Assembly: GCA_011523825.1 (NCBI GenBank)
Contig: WTFX01000008.1
Location: 1-64,000, forward strand
Source: Microthrixaceae bacterium
GTDB lineage: Bacteria; Actinomycetota; Acidimicrobiia; Acidimicrobiales; Poriferisodalaceae
Direction: 5' to 3'
DNA: 64,000 nt
The first letter of the stretch is position 1. Every line of letters starts with the position of its first letter. Of the stretch, positions 1-10,000 are shown piece by piece. The notes below the pieces were generated by a model. That model saw only the letters and a program-made list of their open reading frames with translations. It did no database searches and was not told the DNA's origin. The position numbers and the translations under genes are program-made.

Positions 1-55
1 CGCGTTGGGGTCTTCGTCCCGGAACAGGCGCCGCTCCGCAGCGGCGATCACGGTG
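1..55. repeat. 55-bp direct repeat, copy 1
   Basis: Bases 1-55 are identical to 372-426. The match begins at the very first base and breaks at base 56 (g versus c at 427). Both copies encode, on the minus strand, the same stretch of a DUF222 protein (AAAERRLFRDEDPN). An exact repeat of 55 bases at a sequence end is what a k=55 de Bruijn assembly leaves at a contig terminus, so I read it as an assembly boundary rather than biology. Confidence 0.85.
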
Positions 56-1190
56 GCCGGGGACGGTGGGGCTGCCGGGCTGCCAGTGCGGCGCGTTGGA
101 GGTCGGTGGCGGTACGGCGGCTGCGTCCCATGCGCAGATCGCCGGTGGCTGCTTGGAAGACTGCGGGCAGCACCTCGGCGTCGACGGCGAGCTGGGCGAT
201 CTCTGCGATGGCGATCGGTGTGCCGTCTGCGAGTCGTGCGTTGGCGAGCTGGTGGTTCACGGTGTCGTAGTCGGCGACCACGATCAGCGACGCGCCCGTA
301 GGGCGCTTGGCATCGGGCTCGCAGATGAGCTCGACGACGGCATCTGCGGTGCGCTGTGGGGGTGTGCGCCGCGCGTTGGGGTCTTCGTCCCGGAACAGGC
401 GCCGCTCCGCAGCGGCGATCACGGTGCCCAGCCGGGCGCCGGTGACCGGGTCCACGACGAGGTCCACCACGGTCATGCCGTCGCTTCTGCGGGTGAAGAT
501 CCTGCCGCTGCGCGCCCGGCGCTGGCGTTCGAGCACCGAAGCGCCGTCGTCGCGGCTCACGTCGGCAACATGGCGCGCCACGGTGCGGCGGAACTCGTCA
601 TAGCCCTCCTGGGGTGCCCGCTGGGCCAAGAACGCCTCATCGATCGCAGTGTCGCCCGCAGCGCGGGCGATCAGCTGCGCATGACCGACGGGCACCTCAC
701 CCCCGGCGAGCCCTTCCCGGGTCGCGTCCAACTCGCCGAGCCTCACCGCGTCGCGGACCTCGCCGCGCGCCCGCCGGCCCGACACCGCCATCGCATCAGT
801 CGCAGCCCAAGCAGCCGCACCCTCGCCGCTGCGGCGAGCGATCTCACCCAACGCGTCAGCCTTCATCGCCGCCAGCCGCGACTCCGCCCGAGCGATCTCG
901 CCCAAATGCGACCGCAGACCCTCCCCGCACAGCACAGCCACATCCACCGCATCCACACGCACCCCACCCAGCCCCGACGACGTCGACACACCGCCGCCCG
1001 GCGCGGACGGGCCTGTCGTGACGGTGCCACTCGGCGCCGATGCGTCTACGGCACCGCCGACGCCGATGCGTCGGTCGCGCTGCTGCTCGGCGCAGGCGTG
1101 GCTGTCGCACTGCCGCCTGAGGCCGGGTCGCCGCTGCTGTTCATGAGAACAACCGTATGTGGAGGGTGTGACACGTGCGGCTCGGCGCAA
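48..1190 (-). CDS. DUF222/13E12-family protein, HNH domain missing
   Basis: The frame carries the DUF222 domain typical of 13E12-type genes, which usually end in an HNH endonuclease domain and occur in many copies in actinobacteria. Visible signatures are RRSDGMTVVDLVVDPVTGARL and the pre-HNH segment LRMGRSRRTATDLQRAALAAR. After this last motif the protein ends within eight residues (QPHRPRPP, then stop), where the zinc-binding HNH Cys/His cluster should begin. That loss coincides with the 55-bp repeat at base 1, so it is probably an assembly effect. The start is unresolved: the frame opens with a TTG at 1190 and a low-complexity Ala/Ser/Gly leader follows, so a GTG further in is possible. 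A cellular role is not established for the family. Confidence 0.7.
   Translation of the reverse strand: MRRAARVTPSTYGCSHEQQRRPGLRRQCDSHACAEQQRDRRIGVGGAVDASAPSGTVTTGPSAPGGGVSTSSGLGGVRVDAVDVAVLCGEGLRSHLGEIARAESRLAAMKADALGEIARRSGEGAAAWAATDAMAVSGRRARGEVRDAVRLGELDATREGLAGGEVPVGHAQLIARAAGDTAIDEAFLAQRAPQEGYDEFRRTVARHVADVSRDDGASVLERQRRARSGRIFTRRSDGMTVVDLVVDPVTGARLGTVIAAAERRLFRDEDPNARRTPPQRTADAVVELICEPDAKRPTGASLIVVADYDTVNHQLANARLADGTPIAIAEIAQLAVDAEVLPAVFQAATGDLRMGRSRRTATDLQRAALAARQPHRPRPP
372..426. repeat. 55-bp direct repeat, copy 2
   Basis: Internal copy of the repeat at 1-55, inside the DUF222 coding frame. Here the sequence continues naturally into the rest of the domain, so this is the native location. 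The copy at base 1 is the misplaced one. Confidence 0.85.
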
Positions 1191-1600
1191 CGTTTCGTCG
1201 CAGGTCGCAATGCCTCGTTACCGCTCGCCGGGTCAACGCCGGTCGCCGTAGCTGGGTTCGCTCGCAAGATCGCCGCGGTGCGGCCGTCGAGTCACTAGGT
1301 CCTCGCCCGCAGACCCTCGACGCTGCCGACTACACCTGCCAGTTCTTCCTGCAGGCGTCGCGTGCTCGAACGAGACTTCGGCCGGCTCGCCGCTACCCGA
1401 GTCGGCGTCGCCCGCTGCCGTCTTCATCGAAGGACCGCCGATCGAGCGTGATCTCGTAGCTCTTCAACCGCCATCCGTTGAGCGTGAGTACCCCGGTCGG
1501 GCGTGTCGGACGGGGCTCGAACCTTCCGGTCATGCCGCTCACTATGCCATCGCCAGGTGTTCGAACATTAGACACTTTGTCCATTTGCTAGACTTACGGA
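1191..1600. other. Intergenic stretch with possible decayed coding sequence
   Basis: No convincing gene is seen here. On the minus strand a short frame from ATG 1533 to 1393 encodes a plausible protein N-terminus (VLTLNGWRLKSYEI) and then runs into Arg/Gly-rich sequence and stops. It could be the head of a degraded gene. The 3' edge holds the promoter of the small operon at 1601. Confidence 0.4.
1589..1594 (+). promoter_or_regulatory. -10 hexamer for a leaderless GTG start
   Basis: TAGACT fits the actinobacterial TANNNT -10 element. It lies at -12 to -7 if transcription begins at the G of the GTG at 1601. No Shine-Dalgarno sequence precedes that GTG. Confidence 0.5.
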
Positions 1601-1765
1601 GTGCGAATCACGGTGGATCTCGATGAGGCAGAGCTGGCGCACACGCTGGAGGCGCTTGGTGCCGTTGTCGAGATCGTCGAGCGTCGGAGTGATGAGCTGG
1701 TAGCGGCAGTGATCATCCGGGACGTGATCGCGAAGCTGCTGCGGAGCATTGAGGAAGCACGATGA
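1601..1765 (+). CDS. Small acidic protein (54 aa), first gene of a coupled pair
   Basis: A GTG-started frame encodes VRITVDLDEAELAHTLEALG and ends in IAKLLRSIEEAR. It is short, acidic and predicted helical. The start is supported by the -10 hexamer placed for a leaderless transcript. Its TGA overlaps the ATG of the next gene (ATGA, 1762-1765), indicating translational coupling. I do not recognise a family. The pairing with a small HTH-like protein suggests a two-protein regulatory or toxin-antitoxin-like unit, but nothing in the sequence proves this. Confidence 0.55.
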   Translation: MRITVDLDEAELAHTLEALGAVVEIVERRSDELVAAVIIRDVIAKLLRSIEEAR

Positions 1766-1989
1766 GCAACGTGAAGTCGATTTGGGATCTTGCTGGACTC
1801 GACATGGCCACGAGTTCCGAGGGCGCAGCACTCAATGTCGTTCGCAGATTGACCAGTCAGAAGGAGGATCTGGCCTCGCAATGGGCGACCGCGATCCGGC
1901 TTGCCCAAGCGAATGGAGCATCGCTGCGGGACATCGCCGCGGTTGCCAACGCCTCGCCCCAGACGATCTCCAAGATCTGCAAAGAATGA
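1762..1989 (+). CDS. Small HTH-like protein (75 aa)
   Basis: The protein begins MSNVKSIWDLAGLDM and ends in ASLRDIAAVANASPQTISKI. That end has the pattern of a helix-turn-helix: a first helix containing RDIAA, a turn, and a recognition helix SPQTISKIC at residues about 52-74. It is translationally coupled to the 54-aa gene before it, and a Phd-type antitoxin follows 17 bp later. It probably binds DNA, perhaps as autorepressor of this small unit. No effector domain is present and the specific family is not recognised. Confidence 0.55.
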   Translation: MSNVKSIWDLAGLDMATSSEGAALNVVRRLTSQKEDLASQWATAIRLAQANGASLRDIAAVANASPQTISKICKE

Positions 1990-2006
1990 GGACCGGGGAG
2001 AACGAG

Positions 2007-2267
2007 ATGACGGGTACTTGGCAGGTGCAGGAGGCGAAGTCTCGCTTCAGCGAGCTTCTTCAACGCAGCCTGAGCGACGGGCCGCAGACGGTGACGCTGC
2101 GCGGCGTGCCGACTGCTGTGCTGGTGCCGATCGAGGAGTGGGAACGACTGCAGCGCAGCGCCCGCCCGGATCTCAAGGACTGGCTGATGGCACCCCATGC
2201 CCGCACCGACAATCTGACTCCCCCTCGGCGGGACTTCCAACGTCGGCGCCCACCGGACCTCGGCTGA
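2007..2267 (+). CDS. Phd/YefM-type antitoxin, orphan
   Basis: The 86-aa protein opens with TWQVQEAKSRFSELLQRSL and continues TVTLRGVPTAVLVPIEEWERL. This is the standard Phd/YefM layout: an N-terminal dimerisation and DNA-binding fold, then a toxin-binding tail. Such antitoxins normally precede a VapC/PIN, Doc or RelE toxin and repress their own promoter. The ATG at 2007 has GGGGAG upstream. Directly downstream no toxin frame exists; only a 10-codon GTG frame (VPLLDPFGSH) and non-coding sequence precede the cysC remnant. It is therefore an orphan antitoxin, or one whose toxin was lost, possibly when the neighbouring island arrived. Confidence 0.8.
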   Translation: MTGTWQVQEAKSRFSELLQRSLSDGPQTVTLRGVPTAVLVPIEEWERLQRSARPDLKDWLMAPHARTDNLTPPRRDFQRRRPPDLG

Positions 2268-2362
2268 CGCCCGTGCCTCTGCTCGACCCGTTCGGCTCGC
2301 ACTAGCCAGAACGGCGCGCAAGTATCTGCGCGGATTCGAGCCTGCCCTGCGGTAACCGCCGC

Positions 2363-2488
2363 TCAGCGGCCGGTTGTCAGTGGGAGGGCGGCGAGGAGTT
2401 GGGCGGCGCGGCAGCCGAGAGGTTGGGAGGTGTCGACGATGACCTCGGGGGAGGGCGGCGGCTCGTAGGGGGCGGAGATGCCGCTGAG
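2363..2488 (-). pseudogene. cysC: 3' fragment of a cysC-like APS kinase gene (left island boundary)
   Basis: Read on the minus strand, this stretch encodes [20 protein letters not shown], then [12 protein letters not shown] and a TGA at 2363-2365. That is the C-terminus of APS kinase. The intact cysC at 13625-14248 ends [20 protein letters not shown] and [14 protein letters not shown] identity is high but imperfect. Two blocks are exact: 2444-2487 equals 13703-13746 (44 bp) and 2382-2403 equals 13641-13662 (22 bp). No upstream part of the gene remains: the fragment stops 8 bp before the end of the methyltransferase gene. It marks one edge of the inserted defence island. Confidence 0.85.
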
Positions 2489-2495
2489 GCGGCGA

Positions 2496-3584
2496 CTAGC
2501 AACTCGCCGCTACCTCCTCGGCAACCTTCCGTGCCAGTTGTGGTGGGACGGAGTTTCCTAGCTGTGCTTGTATCGCAGCGCGCCGTCCCACAAATGCGAA
2601 ATCGTCGGGAAATGTGAACAGCCGTCGAATCTCCGGCACCCGGAGACGACGGTTCTCCCAGTGGAACGGCCCGACGTAGGGACCCGGCCGGGCCTGGATC
2701 GTTGGCGAGGGCCGCTCTGGGTGAAGCTTCAGCAAGAATGACCAGTAGCGCGAACGCCACCGGAAGATGGGTTCGGGATATCCCCGCTTCGCCGTGAAAT
2801 GTAGGTAGTTGTCTCCGGGCGGCACCTCTGGGAGGAGATGCGCCCATGATCCTCGAACGACCTCGTCGTCCTCCGGCTCCGTGACTAGATCCTTGAGAAC
2901 GCTGCCGGCCGTGATGTGTGGAGGCAGTCCTGCGGTAAGCCTCTGGTTCTCCCGCTGGGCCGAGTGGGTCGGTGAGGGGATCGCTGGGAGCTTCAGGCGC
3001 TTCTTAGCTCCGATGACAAACAGACGCTGTCGTGCTTGAGGAACGCCATAGTCGGCGGAATTCAGGACCTGCCAGCGATGGTCATACCCAGCGGCACCAA
3101 TCTCCTCCAGGAGGCGATTGAAGGCTGGACGACTCGCCTTGTTGTTGAACGTCAGAGCATGCACGTTCTCCAGGATGAAGAAACGAGGCTGCGCTTCGGC
3201 TAGGAACCGGGTGTAGGCCTGCAGCAAGCTCGCAGCGGGATCGATCCCTTCTCGTTTCCAGTCAAGCCAGAAGCCCGACTTTGAGAAGGCGACGCATGGC
3301 GGCCCGCCGACCAACAGGTCTGGCCGCTCACGCCTCCCCAGCCCAGCGGCGCGAAGAATGTCGCGGGTCGAGAGGCCGTTGCCGCTACCGGTCGCCAACG
3401 GGAGGAGGTCACCTCTTAGCACTTCGCGCAGGGAACGGAAACAGGTGGGGGCGTTCTTCTCCATTGCAGATGCTGCGTCATCATCCAATTCCACAGCTGC
3501 CAGCGTCGTGAAGCCCGCGGCTTCAACTCCGAGGTCGAGTCCCCCGGCACCAGAGAAGAGCGAGATTGCCGACCCGGTCGTCAT
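2496..3584 (-). CDS. DNA (cytosine-5-)-methyltransferase
   Basis: The gene encodes a 362-aa C5-cytosine DNA methyltransferase that transfers a methyl group from SAM to cytosine. Family motifs appear in order: motif I SLFSGAGGLDLG (residues 8-19), motif IV GGPPCVAFS with the catalytic Cys97, motif VI ENVHAL (Glu139), motif VIII QARQRLFVIG and motif X QLGNSVPP near the C-terminus. The ATG at 3584 is chosen because it directly precedes motif I and has AAGGGG upstream; the frame also runs back to a TTG at 3644. It is divergent from the helicase operon. It probably marks host DNA so that the adjacent system can tell self from foreign. Its 3' end abuts the cysC fragment. Confidence 0.93.
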   Translation of the reverse strand: MTTGSAISLFSGAGGLDLGVEAAGFTTLAAVELDDDAASAMEKNAPTCFRSLREVLRGDLLPLATGSGNGLSTRDILRAAGLGRRERPDLLVGGPPCVAFSKSGFWLDWKREGIDPAASLLQAYTRFLAEAQPRFFILENVHALTFNNKASRPAFNRLLEEIGAAGYDHRWQVLNSADYGVPQARQRLFVIGAKKRLKLPAIPSPTHSAQRENQRLTAGLPPHITAGSVLKDLVTEPEDDEVVRGSWAHLLPEVPPGDNYLHFTAKRGYPEPIFRWRSRYWSFLLKLHPERPSPTIQARPGPYVGPFHWENRRLRVPEIRRLFTFPDDFAFVGRRAAIQAQLGNSVPPQLARKVAEEVAASC

Positions 3585-3989
3585 CTGCCGATTCTGCCCC
3601 TTGCAGGTGCCGCTGCGGTAGCTCTCAGGCGCTGGAGTGGGCAAGAGCGCCCCAGTATCGCTCGGTTCCCATCCGCGACGGGCGACACGTGAAGTGCAGC
3701 GTGCCTCGCATGGCAGAACACACGTCGGAAGCCCTGGCCCGGAGGATGCGCGAGTGTGACACCGATGTCAAGCGGCCGGGCATCTAGCGATGTATCGCCG
3801 GGCCGATCAGCATGAGTATCGCTCCGCAGCTCCACCTCGAGCGGACAGTGTCACCGACGGTGGCGCGGAGCGGGGGCGCGACGAACACTGACCGAATACG
3901 GACGCGTTGACTCGGTTCAGAGGCGTCTGTCACACCGGGCCACTACAAATGGGGCGCTTGTATCGGAGACGGGGCACAATTGAGCTCCG
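3585..3989. other. Divergent intergenic region of the defence island
   Basis: This 405-bp gap between the methyltransferase and the 1030-aa gene holds a vsr-like remnant (3701-3787). It should also contain promoters firing in both directions. A TTGACT at 3907-3912 could be a -35 element, but no well-placed -10 follows, and no clear Shine-Dalgarno precedes the ATG at 3990. The rest shows no gene. Confidence 0.5.
3701..3787 (+). pseudogene. vsr: vsr-like 5' fragment (very short patch repair endonuclease)
   Basis: From GTG 3701 or ATG 3710 the frame reads MAEHTSEALARRMRECDTDV and stops after KRPGI at 3787. The N-terminus of Vsr proteins typically reads like HTxxxRSxxMxxxRxRDT. The match is short but characteristic, and vsr genes usually sit beside a C5-cytosine methyltransferase, as here. 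Vsr nicks T:G mismatches produced by deamination of 5-methylcytosine. The catalytic core is absent, so this is a broken remnant. Confidence is moderate because only about 25 residues support it. Confidence 0.5.
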
Positions 3990-6900
3990 ATGAACACAGG
4001 GCTGAAAGCAATGAGGACTCTGCATTCGTCGAGGCACTGGGAGCGGTACCTCCGGTGGAATCAGGCGATTGCCGATGTCGTTTATGGCCGTGGCAATGCC
4101 GGCAAGCCGGTCTACCTCGATCTCGAAGACGATGTCTTGGACGGCATAGCCGGGCGGGCCGAGCCGGGGACAACCGACGCCGTGGGTTCTCTTGTGGAGG
4201 CAGTACGAGACACTCTGACACTGCGCCATGGCGCCTCGCGGGTCTTCGCTCGTCACCTGAGCCACCTGAATGCTTGGCGCAACGGAAGCATGATGGAGGC
4301 GCCTCCAGTTCTGGGCCTGCTCGCGCTGCTGAGCCTCTCAGCCGAGACGATGCGTGAGGGCGAAGGCATGCGCCCTCACAACTTCTACGGCCGGCTGGCG
4401 GAACATCTCGAACTCGACGAACAGTCCCTCAAGGCCTTCCAAACCGGTTATCGGCGAAAGATCAATGGAACGGCCGTTTCGGGCTTGCTGTGGGGTGCGC
4501 TCAATGACTGGCTGGAAGCGCTCGAAGGAAATCGGGGGTTGCCAACGGCCTTTGCGCTCGGCCACGAGCACATTGGTCTTCCCGTTTCGCAAGCACTGGT
4601 TCGAGAGACCGACCGGGAACGTTTCGGCGACCTCTTTGCTTCCAACTCCTTGCCGCCTCGAAGTTCGCTCCCGTCGTTTGAGATGGAAGCGCTGATCGAA
4701 GAGTGGATCTCTCGCAGGCCCTGTCCTGCGAGCTACTCGCTAGAGCGGTTATGGAGAAGCGGTGCGGATGCCAGAGTGCGCATCGCTGACGTAGCCGCGT
4801 TGGCACTTGAGTCGTGGGATGGTGCCTCCGCGCTGAGGCCTGCGTCTCAAGACGACACACGACCGCAAGACATCGTTCGCGCTAGCGCAGTCCTACGCCA
4901 GTTTCCGACCCGAAGCATCGAAGTTGGACTGGTCGTCCCGGCTCACGCCGCCGAAGAGGTCGTAACTGTAGAAGTGCTTGGTGCTCGAGAAACCGTGATC
5001 GGATCCTTGGAGCTCATACCCACCTCTTCGTCATATTTGGGCCTCGCCGATGTCGACGCGATCGACGGGGCCAGCTTCCTCGCTGGCGAAGTGCTCCTGC
5101 GGCGCCCTGGATCTGAGCCACTTCTCCGACGCCGCGCGCGTCGGGCTGTGCCGATGCGCTACGACGATCGTCTGCTCAGTTGGGTCGAATGCGAGAGAGT
5201 CCAGCTGGGCGAGGAATCGCTGATTCTCGTGCGCGACGACGTCGCACCTAGCGCGAGGGGGCTTCTCACGGAAATTGCGAGACCGGGATTCAGGGAAGAG
5301 ACCGCGCTGCGCGGGCTGCCCGGCGGGTGGACGCTGTTCTCGGGAGTGCAGGTGCTTTCATCCATCCCAACCGAACGGCGCAAGAGCACTCACGTCGATC
5401 TCAACGTCTTCCAGGCGATGGCCTCGGCTCAGCTTGTGCTGGAGGGAGGGCTTCGAATTCCCGGCAACATCGCGAAGTGGTCAACATCCCTCCCCCCAGA
5501 GATTCGGGCCACCTCGGACAGCGACGGGCGTCTCGAGGCGCGACTCGCCTGTTCTCGAGAACTCGGTTCGTCGAGGCCGGAAGATCGGGAATTCACTGGG
5601 GCAGAAGCGGTTCTGGTCTGGGATCTAGCCCAGGAGAGCCTTGAGGATGGGGATTATGAATTCTCATTGCTCCAAGATGGTGAGTTGATTCGAACCTTGA
5701 CGCTCCGCCTCCGTTCTGCGGACAACCCGGCGGTAACTGTCGACGATGATCAGCGACCGATTGTCCACGACGCAGACGACCGCGGATTTGGGTTGTTCGC
5801 ATGCCGGGACGATAAAGAACGGGGCTTTCGTGGCGTGGTCGTCACGGTCGCCGAAATCGAAAGCGGTGATCCACCAACAACCCCCGGTTGGTACTCCGCC
5901 AGGAAGGAAGGACGCACCGAGCAAGTCTCGTCTGGAGGCCGGGTTCTCTTTCCCGCCCCCGACGACAGTTCCTGCATGGCTACCGGTAGCCATCGGATGA
6001 GCATCGAAACCGCCCGGCCCGGGTTTAGGAGCGTCGAGGGCGTTTGCGAGCATTGTGGTCTCATAAAGCGCTACCCGGCATTTCGCGGCAAGCGCAAGTC
6101 CAACAGACAGTCGGGCGCTCGGTCGGTAAGCGCTCCGAGGATTGACGTAACTGCGCTAGCACCCGTGCGTGAGGCCCGCGGCATCGACTGGAAATCTGCA
6201 TTCGATGCGGTTTGTCATATCGGTTCTGGTCCGGCGTCTGCCCTTACACGCCTCGCTGCCGCGCTGGAGGGGAGCGACCTATTCGGAGATGCATTCGAGC
6301 GGCGACTTGAGTCCCTTGGGCATGTCGAGATCGAGCGAGCGGGGACTTCGTTGGTTGCTTCCAGCTGGGGAGTCGTGGAACCCCTCATCGTCGGTCTGAG
6401 CGACGGCGCTGCCACAATCGCCGGGTTTCGGAGCGATGTCATGATGGCTGCGCTGGAGGAGTACGTGCGGGATCGCGGGGGCTCGGTTGCCATTGAGCCA
6501 GCCGAGGCACCGCCAGTTGTTCAGATAGCCGGATTGACGACCGCTGAACTCAACGAACTGGCTGCCCTCGTGGGCAGTGTCACGCGCCGGGAGGCCCGAT
6601 TCGTCCCCCGTGCGGCCGAGAATCTGACGGCGATGCTTCCTCCACTGAGCAAGGCCCGGCAACAGTTGCCAAGCACATCGACGACCAGCGCCCGTGCCTA
6701 TGAACGCTGGGACCCCGAGAAGGCGCGGTTCGAACCCTGTGGCAATGCATCCTTCCCGTCAGCCTTCCGCCTATCTGGGTTCCATCGCACGTACATCTAC
6801 CGAGCGACCGATGACATGGCGAGAATGAGCGCCACGGTCGGTGACGCCCGAATCGTCAAGTACCTCGCAGCCGCAGATTCTGACCGGCCACTAGTTGGCT

Positions 6901-7082
6901 ACGACTCGGCAACGAACGTGCTCTACGTACCTCTTGGCGCAGATCTTCCAGGGCTGTACGGACGTGCCGCGACCCTGTGCTCTGGCCGGCCTCCTGTGGA
7001 GAACCTGGGTGAGCGAATATTGGAGTATCGGAATGTCCCGTCGGGCGTAGCTGCCCATTTGTCACACCTCTTGATGAGCTGA
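3990..7082 (+). CDS. Large uncharacterised protein of the defence operon (1030 aa)
   Basis: I cannot assign a family. The 1030-aa protein has an N-terminal, probably helical part (residues 1-280), a middle part rich in predicted beta strands, one CxxC pair in [14 protein letters not shown] near residue 690 that could be half of a zinc site, and a mixed C-terminal part. No helicase, nuclease or transmembrane signature is apparent. It is followed after 14 bp by the DUF1998-type helicase and thus is its direct partner. From memory, Druantia systems pair the helicase DruE with large unannotated proteins (DruH, or DruF/DruG). This is the natural candidate for that role. The start could also be the ATG at 4011. 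Confidence 0.75.
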   Translation: MNTGLKAMRTLHSSRHWERYLRWNQAIADVVYGRGNAGKPVYLDLEDDVLDGIAGRAEPGTTDAVGSLVEAVRDTLTLRHGASRVFARHLSHLNAWRNGSMMEAPPVLGLLALLSLSAETMREGEGMRPHNFYGRLAEHLELDEQSLKAFQTGYRRKINGTAVSGLLWGALNDWLEALEGNRGLPTAFALGHEHIGLPVSQALVRETDRERFGDLFASNSLPPRSSLPSFEMEALIEEWISRRPCPASYSLERLWRSGADARVRIADVAALALESWDGASALRPASQDDTRPQDIVRASAVLRQFPTRSIEVGLVVPAHAAEEVVTVEVLGARETVIGSLELIPTSSSYLGLADVDAIDGASFLAGEVLLRRPGSEPLLRRRARRAVPMRYDDRLLSWVECERVQLGEESLILVRDDVAPSARGLLTEIARPGFREETALRGLPGGWTLFSGVQVLSSIPTERRKSTHVDLNVFQAMASAQLVLEGGLRIPGNIAKWSTSLPPEIRATSDSDGRLEARLACSRELGSSRPEDREFTGAEAVLVWDLAQESLEDGDYEFSLLQDGELIRTLTLRLRSADNPAVTVDDDQRPIVHDADDRGFGLFACRDDKERGFRGVVVTVAEIESGDPPTTPGWYSARKEGRTEQVSSGGRVLFPAPDDSSCMATGSHRMSIETARPGFRSVEGVCEHCGLIKRYPAFRGKRKSNRQSGARSVSAPRIDVTALAPVREARGIDWKSAFDAVCHIGSGPASALTRLAAALEGSDLFGDAFERRLESLGHVEIERAGTSLVASSWGVVEPLIVGLSDGAATIAGFRSDVMMAALEEYVRDRGGSVAIEPAEAPPVVQIAGLTTAELNELAALVGSVTRREARFVPRAAENLTAMLPPLSKARQQLPSTSTTSARAYERWDPEKARFEPCGNASFPSAFRLSGFHRTYIYRATDDMARMSATVGDARIVKYLAAADSDRPLVGYDSATNVLYVPLGADLPGLYGRAATLCSGRPPVENLGERILEYRNVPSGVAAHLSHLLMS

Positions 7083-7096
7083 ACGGGAAGGCGGTC

Positions 7097-10000
7097 GTGA
7101 CAATCTCGAGCCCACAGAGTGTCTATGAAGAGATTAAGAATGCGTACCTCCGTTACATCGACGCAGCATTCTGGCTTCGATCCTCCGAACTCATGCTTGA
7201 GCGGAGGCGGTTGCTAGAAGCGACGAATCTGCTCTTCACGGACGTATTGATCGAACCCGTCCTGCCGTACGACGCCACAGAGCAGCTCAGCTCCGTAGTC
7301 TCCGCCCTCGGGCTTGACCCTCAGGTAGGTGAATTCGTAGGCGATGCCCTGTTCGGCGCGTACACGAGCCCGGGGGACCCTCACCTTCTGCGGACGCATC
7401 AGGCGGAAGCCCTGCGACAGTCGCTTCAGCCGGGCCTGGCGGACGGACGGAACGTAGTCGTTACCTCCGGGACCGGATCGGGCAAGACGGAGTGCTTCCT
7501 TCTGCCCGTGCTCGCGAGGCTCGTGAGTGAGGCTCTTGAGTGGCCCAGCGATTCGCCTGCCGATGTTTGGTGGGAGCGGCCTCGCGAGGCTTGGCGCAGC
7601 ATTCGGAGTGGCTCGGCGCGTCCTGCCGCTGCTAGAGCGGTTGTGCTCTATCCCACCAATGCGCTGGTCGAGGACCAAATCACGAGATTGCGACGGGCCA
7701 TTAGATCGATTCGGGCATCTGGCGGGCCCCAGCTCTGGTTTGGCCGCTACACCGGTGCAACACTCGGCTCCGGCAGTCCTCCCGCCGGTCGGGCAGATCG
7801 ACGTCGGGTGGAGGCGGTCGCCCGCGAGCTTCGTGCGTTGACGATCGAGTACGACTCACTCGTCAACGCGGGCGAAATCGATCTAGCGCAGTTTCCCGAC
7901 CCGCGTCAGGGGGAAATGCTCACCCGGTGGGAGATGGTCACCGACCCGCCCGATGTGCTTGTCACCAACTACTCGATGCTCAACGCCATGCTCATGCGCG
8001 ACATCGAGGAACCGCTATTCGGGGCCACCCGCGACTGGCTTCGCGGTGATGAGCGAAATGTCTTCTCCCTGATCGTGGACGAGCTGCACCTCTATCGCGG
8101 AACTCAGGGGTCCGAGGTAGCGATGATCGTCCGCAATCTGCTCAGTCGGCTCGGTCTTGAGCCGGATTCTCCCCAGCTGCGTTGCATAGCTACCTCTGCA
8201 TCGCTCACTGACGATTCGACGGGCCTCAGTTTCCTCGAGCAGTTTTTCGGCGTATCACACTCAACCTTCTACGTCACTGCTGGCGCTCCGAGATCGATTG
8301 ACGCTGAGTTGCCGCTCAAGGCCGAGGAATTCCTGAGAACTTGGCAACGCAGTTCAGAGCCAGAGCGCGTCAGAGCAGCAATTGACCAGTTTTCTTTGCC
8401 GGCAGCGGTCGCTTCGGCTTGCCGAGACAGTGAAGGTCGCGTGCGCGCTACACGGCTAGCAGATGTCGCGAACAAGCTCTTCGATGATGACGGGGAAGGC
8501 CGAGCCCTGCAGCACGCACTCGAGGGGCTCGCCAGTCTTGAAGCAGGCCCCGAGTCCATTCCGCTTCGGGCACACATGTTTGTGCGCACTCTCCGTGGCC
8601 TCTGGGCCTGCTCGAACCCGAACTGCGACCAAGTTACCCGTCAGGAAGAACTCGGAATCGGGCGCATATATGGGATCGCCACATCCACCTGCGCCTGCGG
8701 TGGCCGCGTTCTCGAACTCCTCTACTGCTTCGAGTGCGGCGATGTCAGCCTCGGCGGCTACGTGGCAGATTCGCCGGACGGCGCGACGTTCCTCACGGCA
8801 ACGCCTGTTCAGGTCCCTGCCGAGCGTGCCGCACCGGTCTTCAAGCGGCAGCACGCCGATTACAGGTGGTATCGACCAGGTCTCGAGCGATCCACGCGCA
8901 CTTGGGGCCCGACGACACCGAGCGGCGAAAGAGCGGCCATCGGTTTCACCGCTGTCGACTATGACCCGCTGCTGGGTGCCTTGGTCGCTCCCCCGGCAGG
9001 CCGTGGGACTGGAATGGTGCTTGCAGGCGTCCCTGATGGCGAGGGCCTACGTACGCCTTCGTTGCCTGTTCACTGTCCACGCTGCGATCAGCGAGCCGGT
9101 CTGCTTGACGGTGCCACCTACTTCACTGGCGAAGTGCGAAGCCCGATTCGTGCGCACACCTCGGGTCTTGCTCAGTCAACGCAGCTGCTGATGACTCAGC
9201 TTCATCGCGCGATGGGCGACACTGCCGAGGAGTCCCGCACAATCGTCTTTACGGACAGCCGTGATGATGCCGCACGCACAGCGAGCGGCACTGAACTGAA
9301 CCAGTTCCGTGACCTCGTTCGACAGCTCACGCGGCAGATCCTCCAACAGCGCGATGACCGTATTGACATCATGCGGCGCGGATCCGCAGACATCGATGCT
9401 CTCCGAGCGGAGGAACGTGCAGTCTTCGGTCAGATTGTCGCCAGTGACGTTGCTCTGGGTCAGGCGTTCCTTAGGGAACATCTCGGCGCATCGACCCCGG
9501 CCGACGTGGAGCGCGTAGCCGCTTTCGAGGCGGAGCACAGTGGGCCCGAGCGATACGTGACGTGGGGGTCCCTGATCCACCGCTTGAGTAGCGAGCTTCT
9601 TGCCCTTGGCATCAACCCAGCTGGACCGGACGCTTCGTTCCAAACAATCGAGGGGAACGTGCCGTGGTACTGCGCGTGGGAGCCACCCGAGCCAGGCCTC
9701 TGGCACCAGATCGACTCTGACATCGGGCAGCAGGTACAACAACGTCAGAGAGAGCGCCTGACGGTCAGAGTTAGCGAAGGCGCTTTTGACCGCGCAGGTC
9801 GGGACCTCGAGTCGATTGGTCTCGGAATTGTTGAACCCAGTTCAGCCGACACCACCTCTTGGCCGCTCGACCGCGAGATCGCACACGAGGTCGTCAGATC
9901 GGTCACCCGAATACTGGGCACGAGCAGTCGCTACGACGGCAGCTACTACCGCCACCAGGTTGACAATCCGCCCCGAAACGTCAGGGACTACCTAACTGCC

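Noticed and set aside
66..1298. Long open frame on the plus strand (410 codons)
   Set aside because: It is antisense to the DUF222 gene, rich in Arg/Ala/His from GC-rich shadow coding, and has no recognisable domain.
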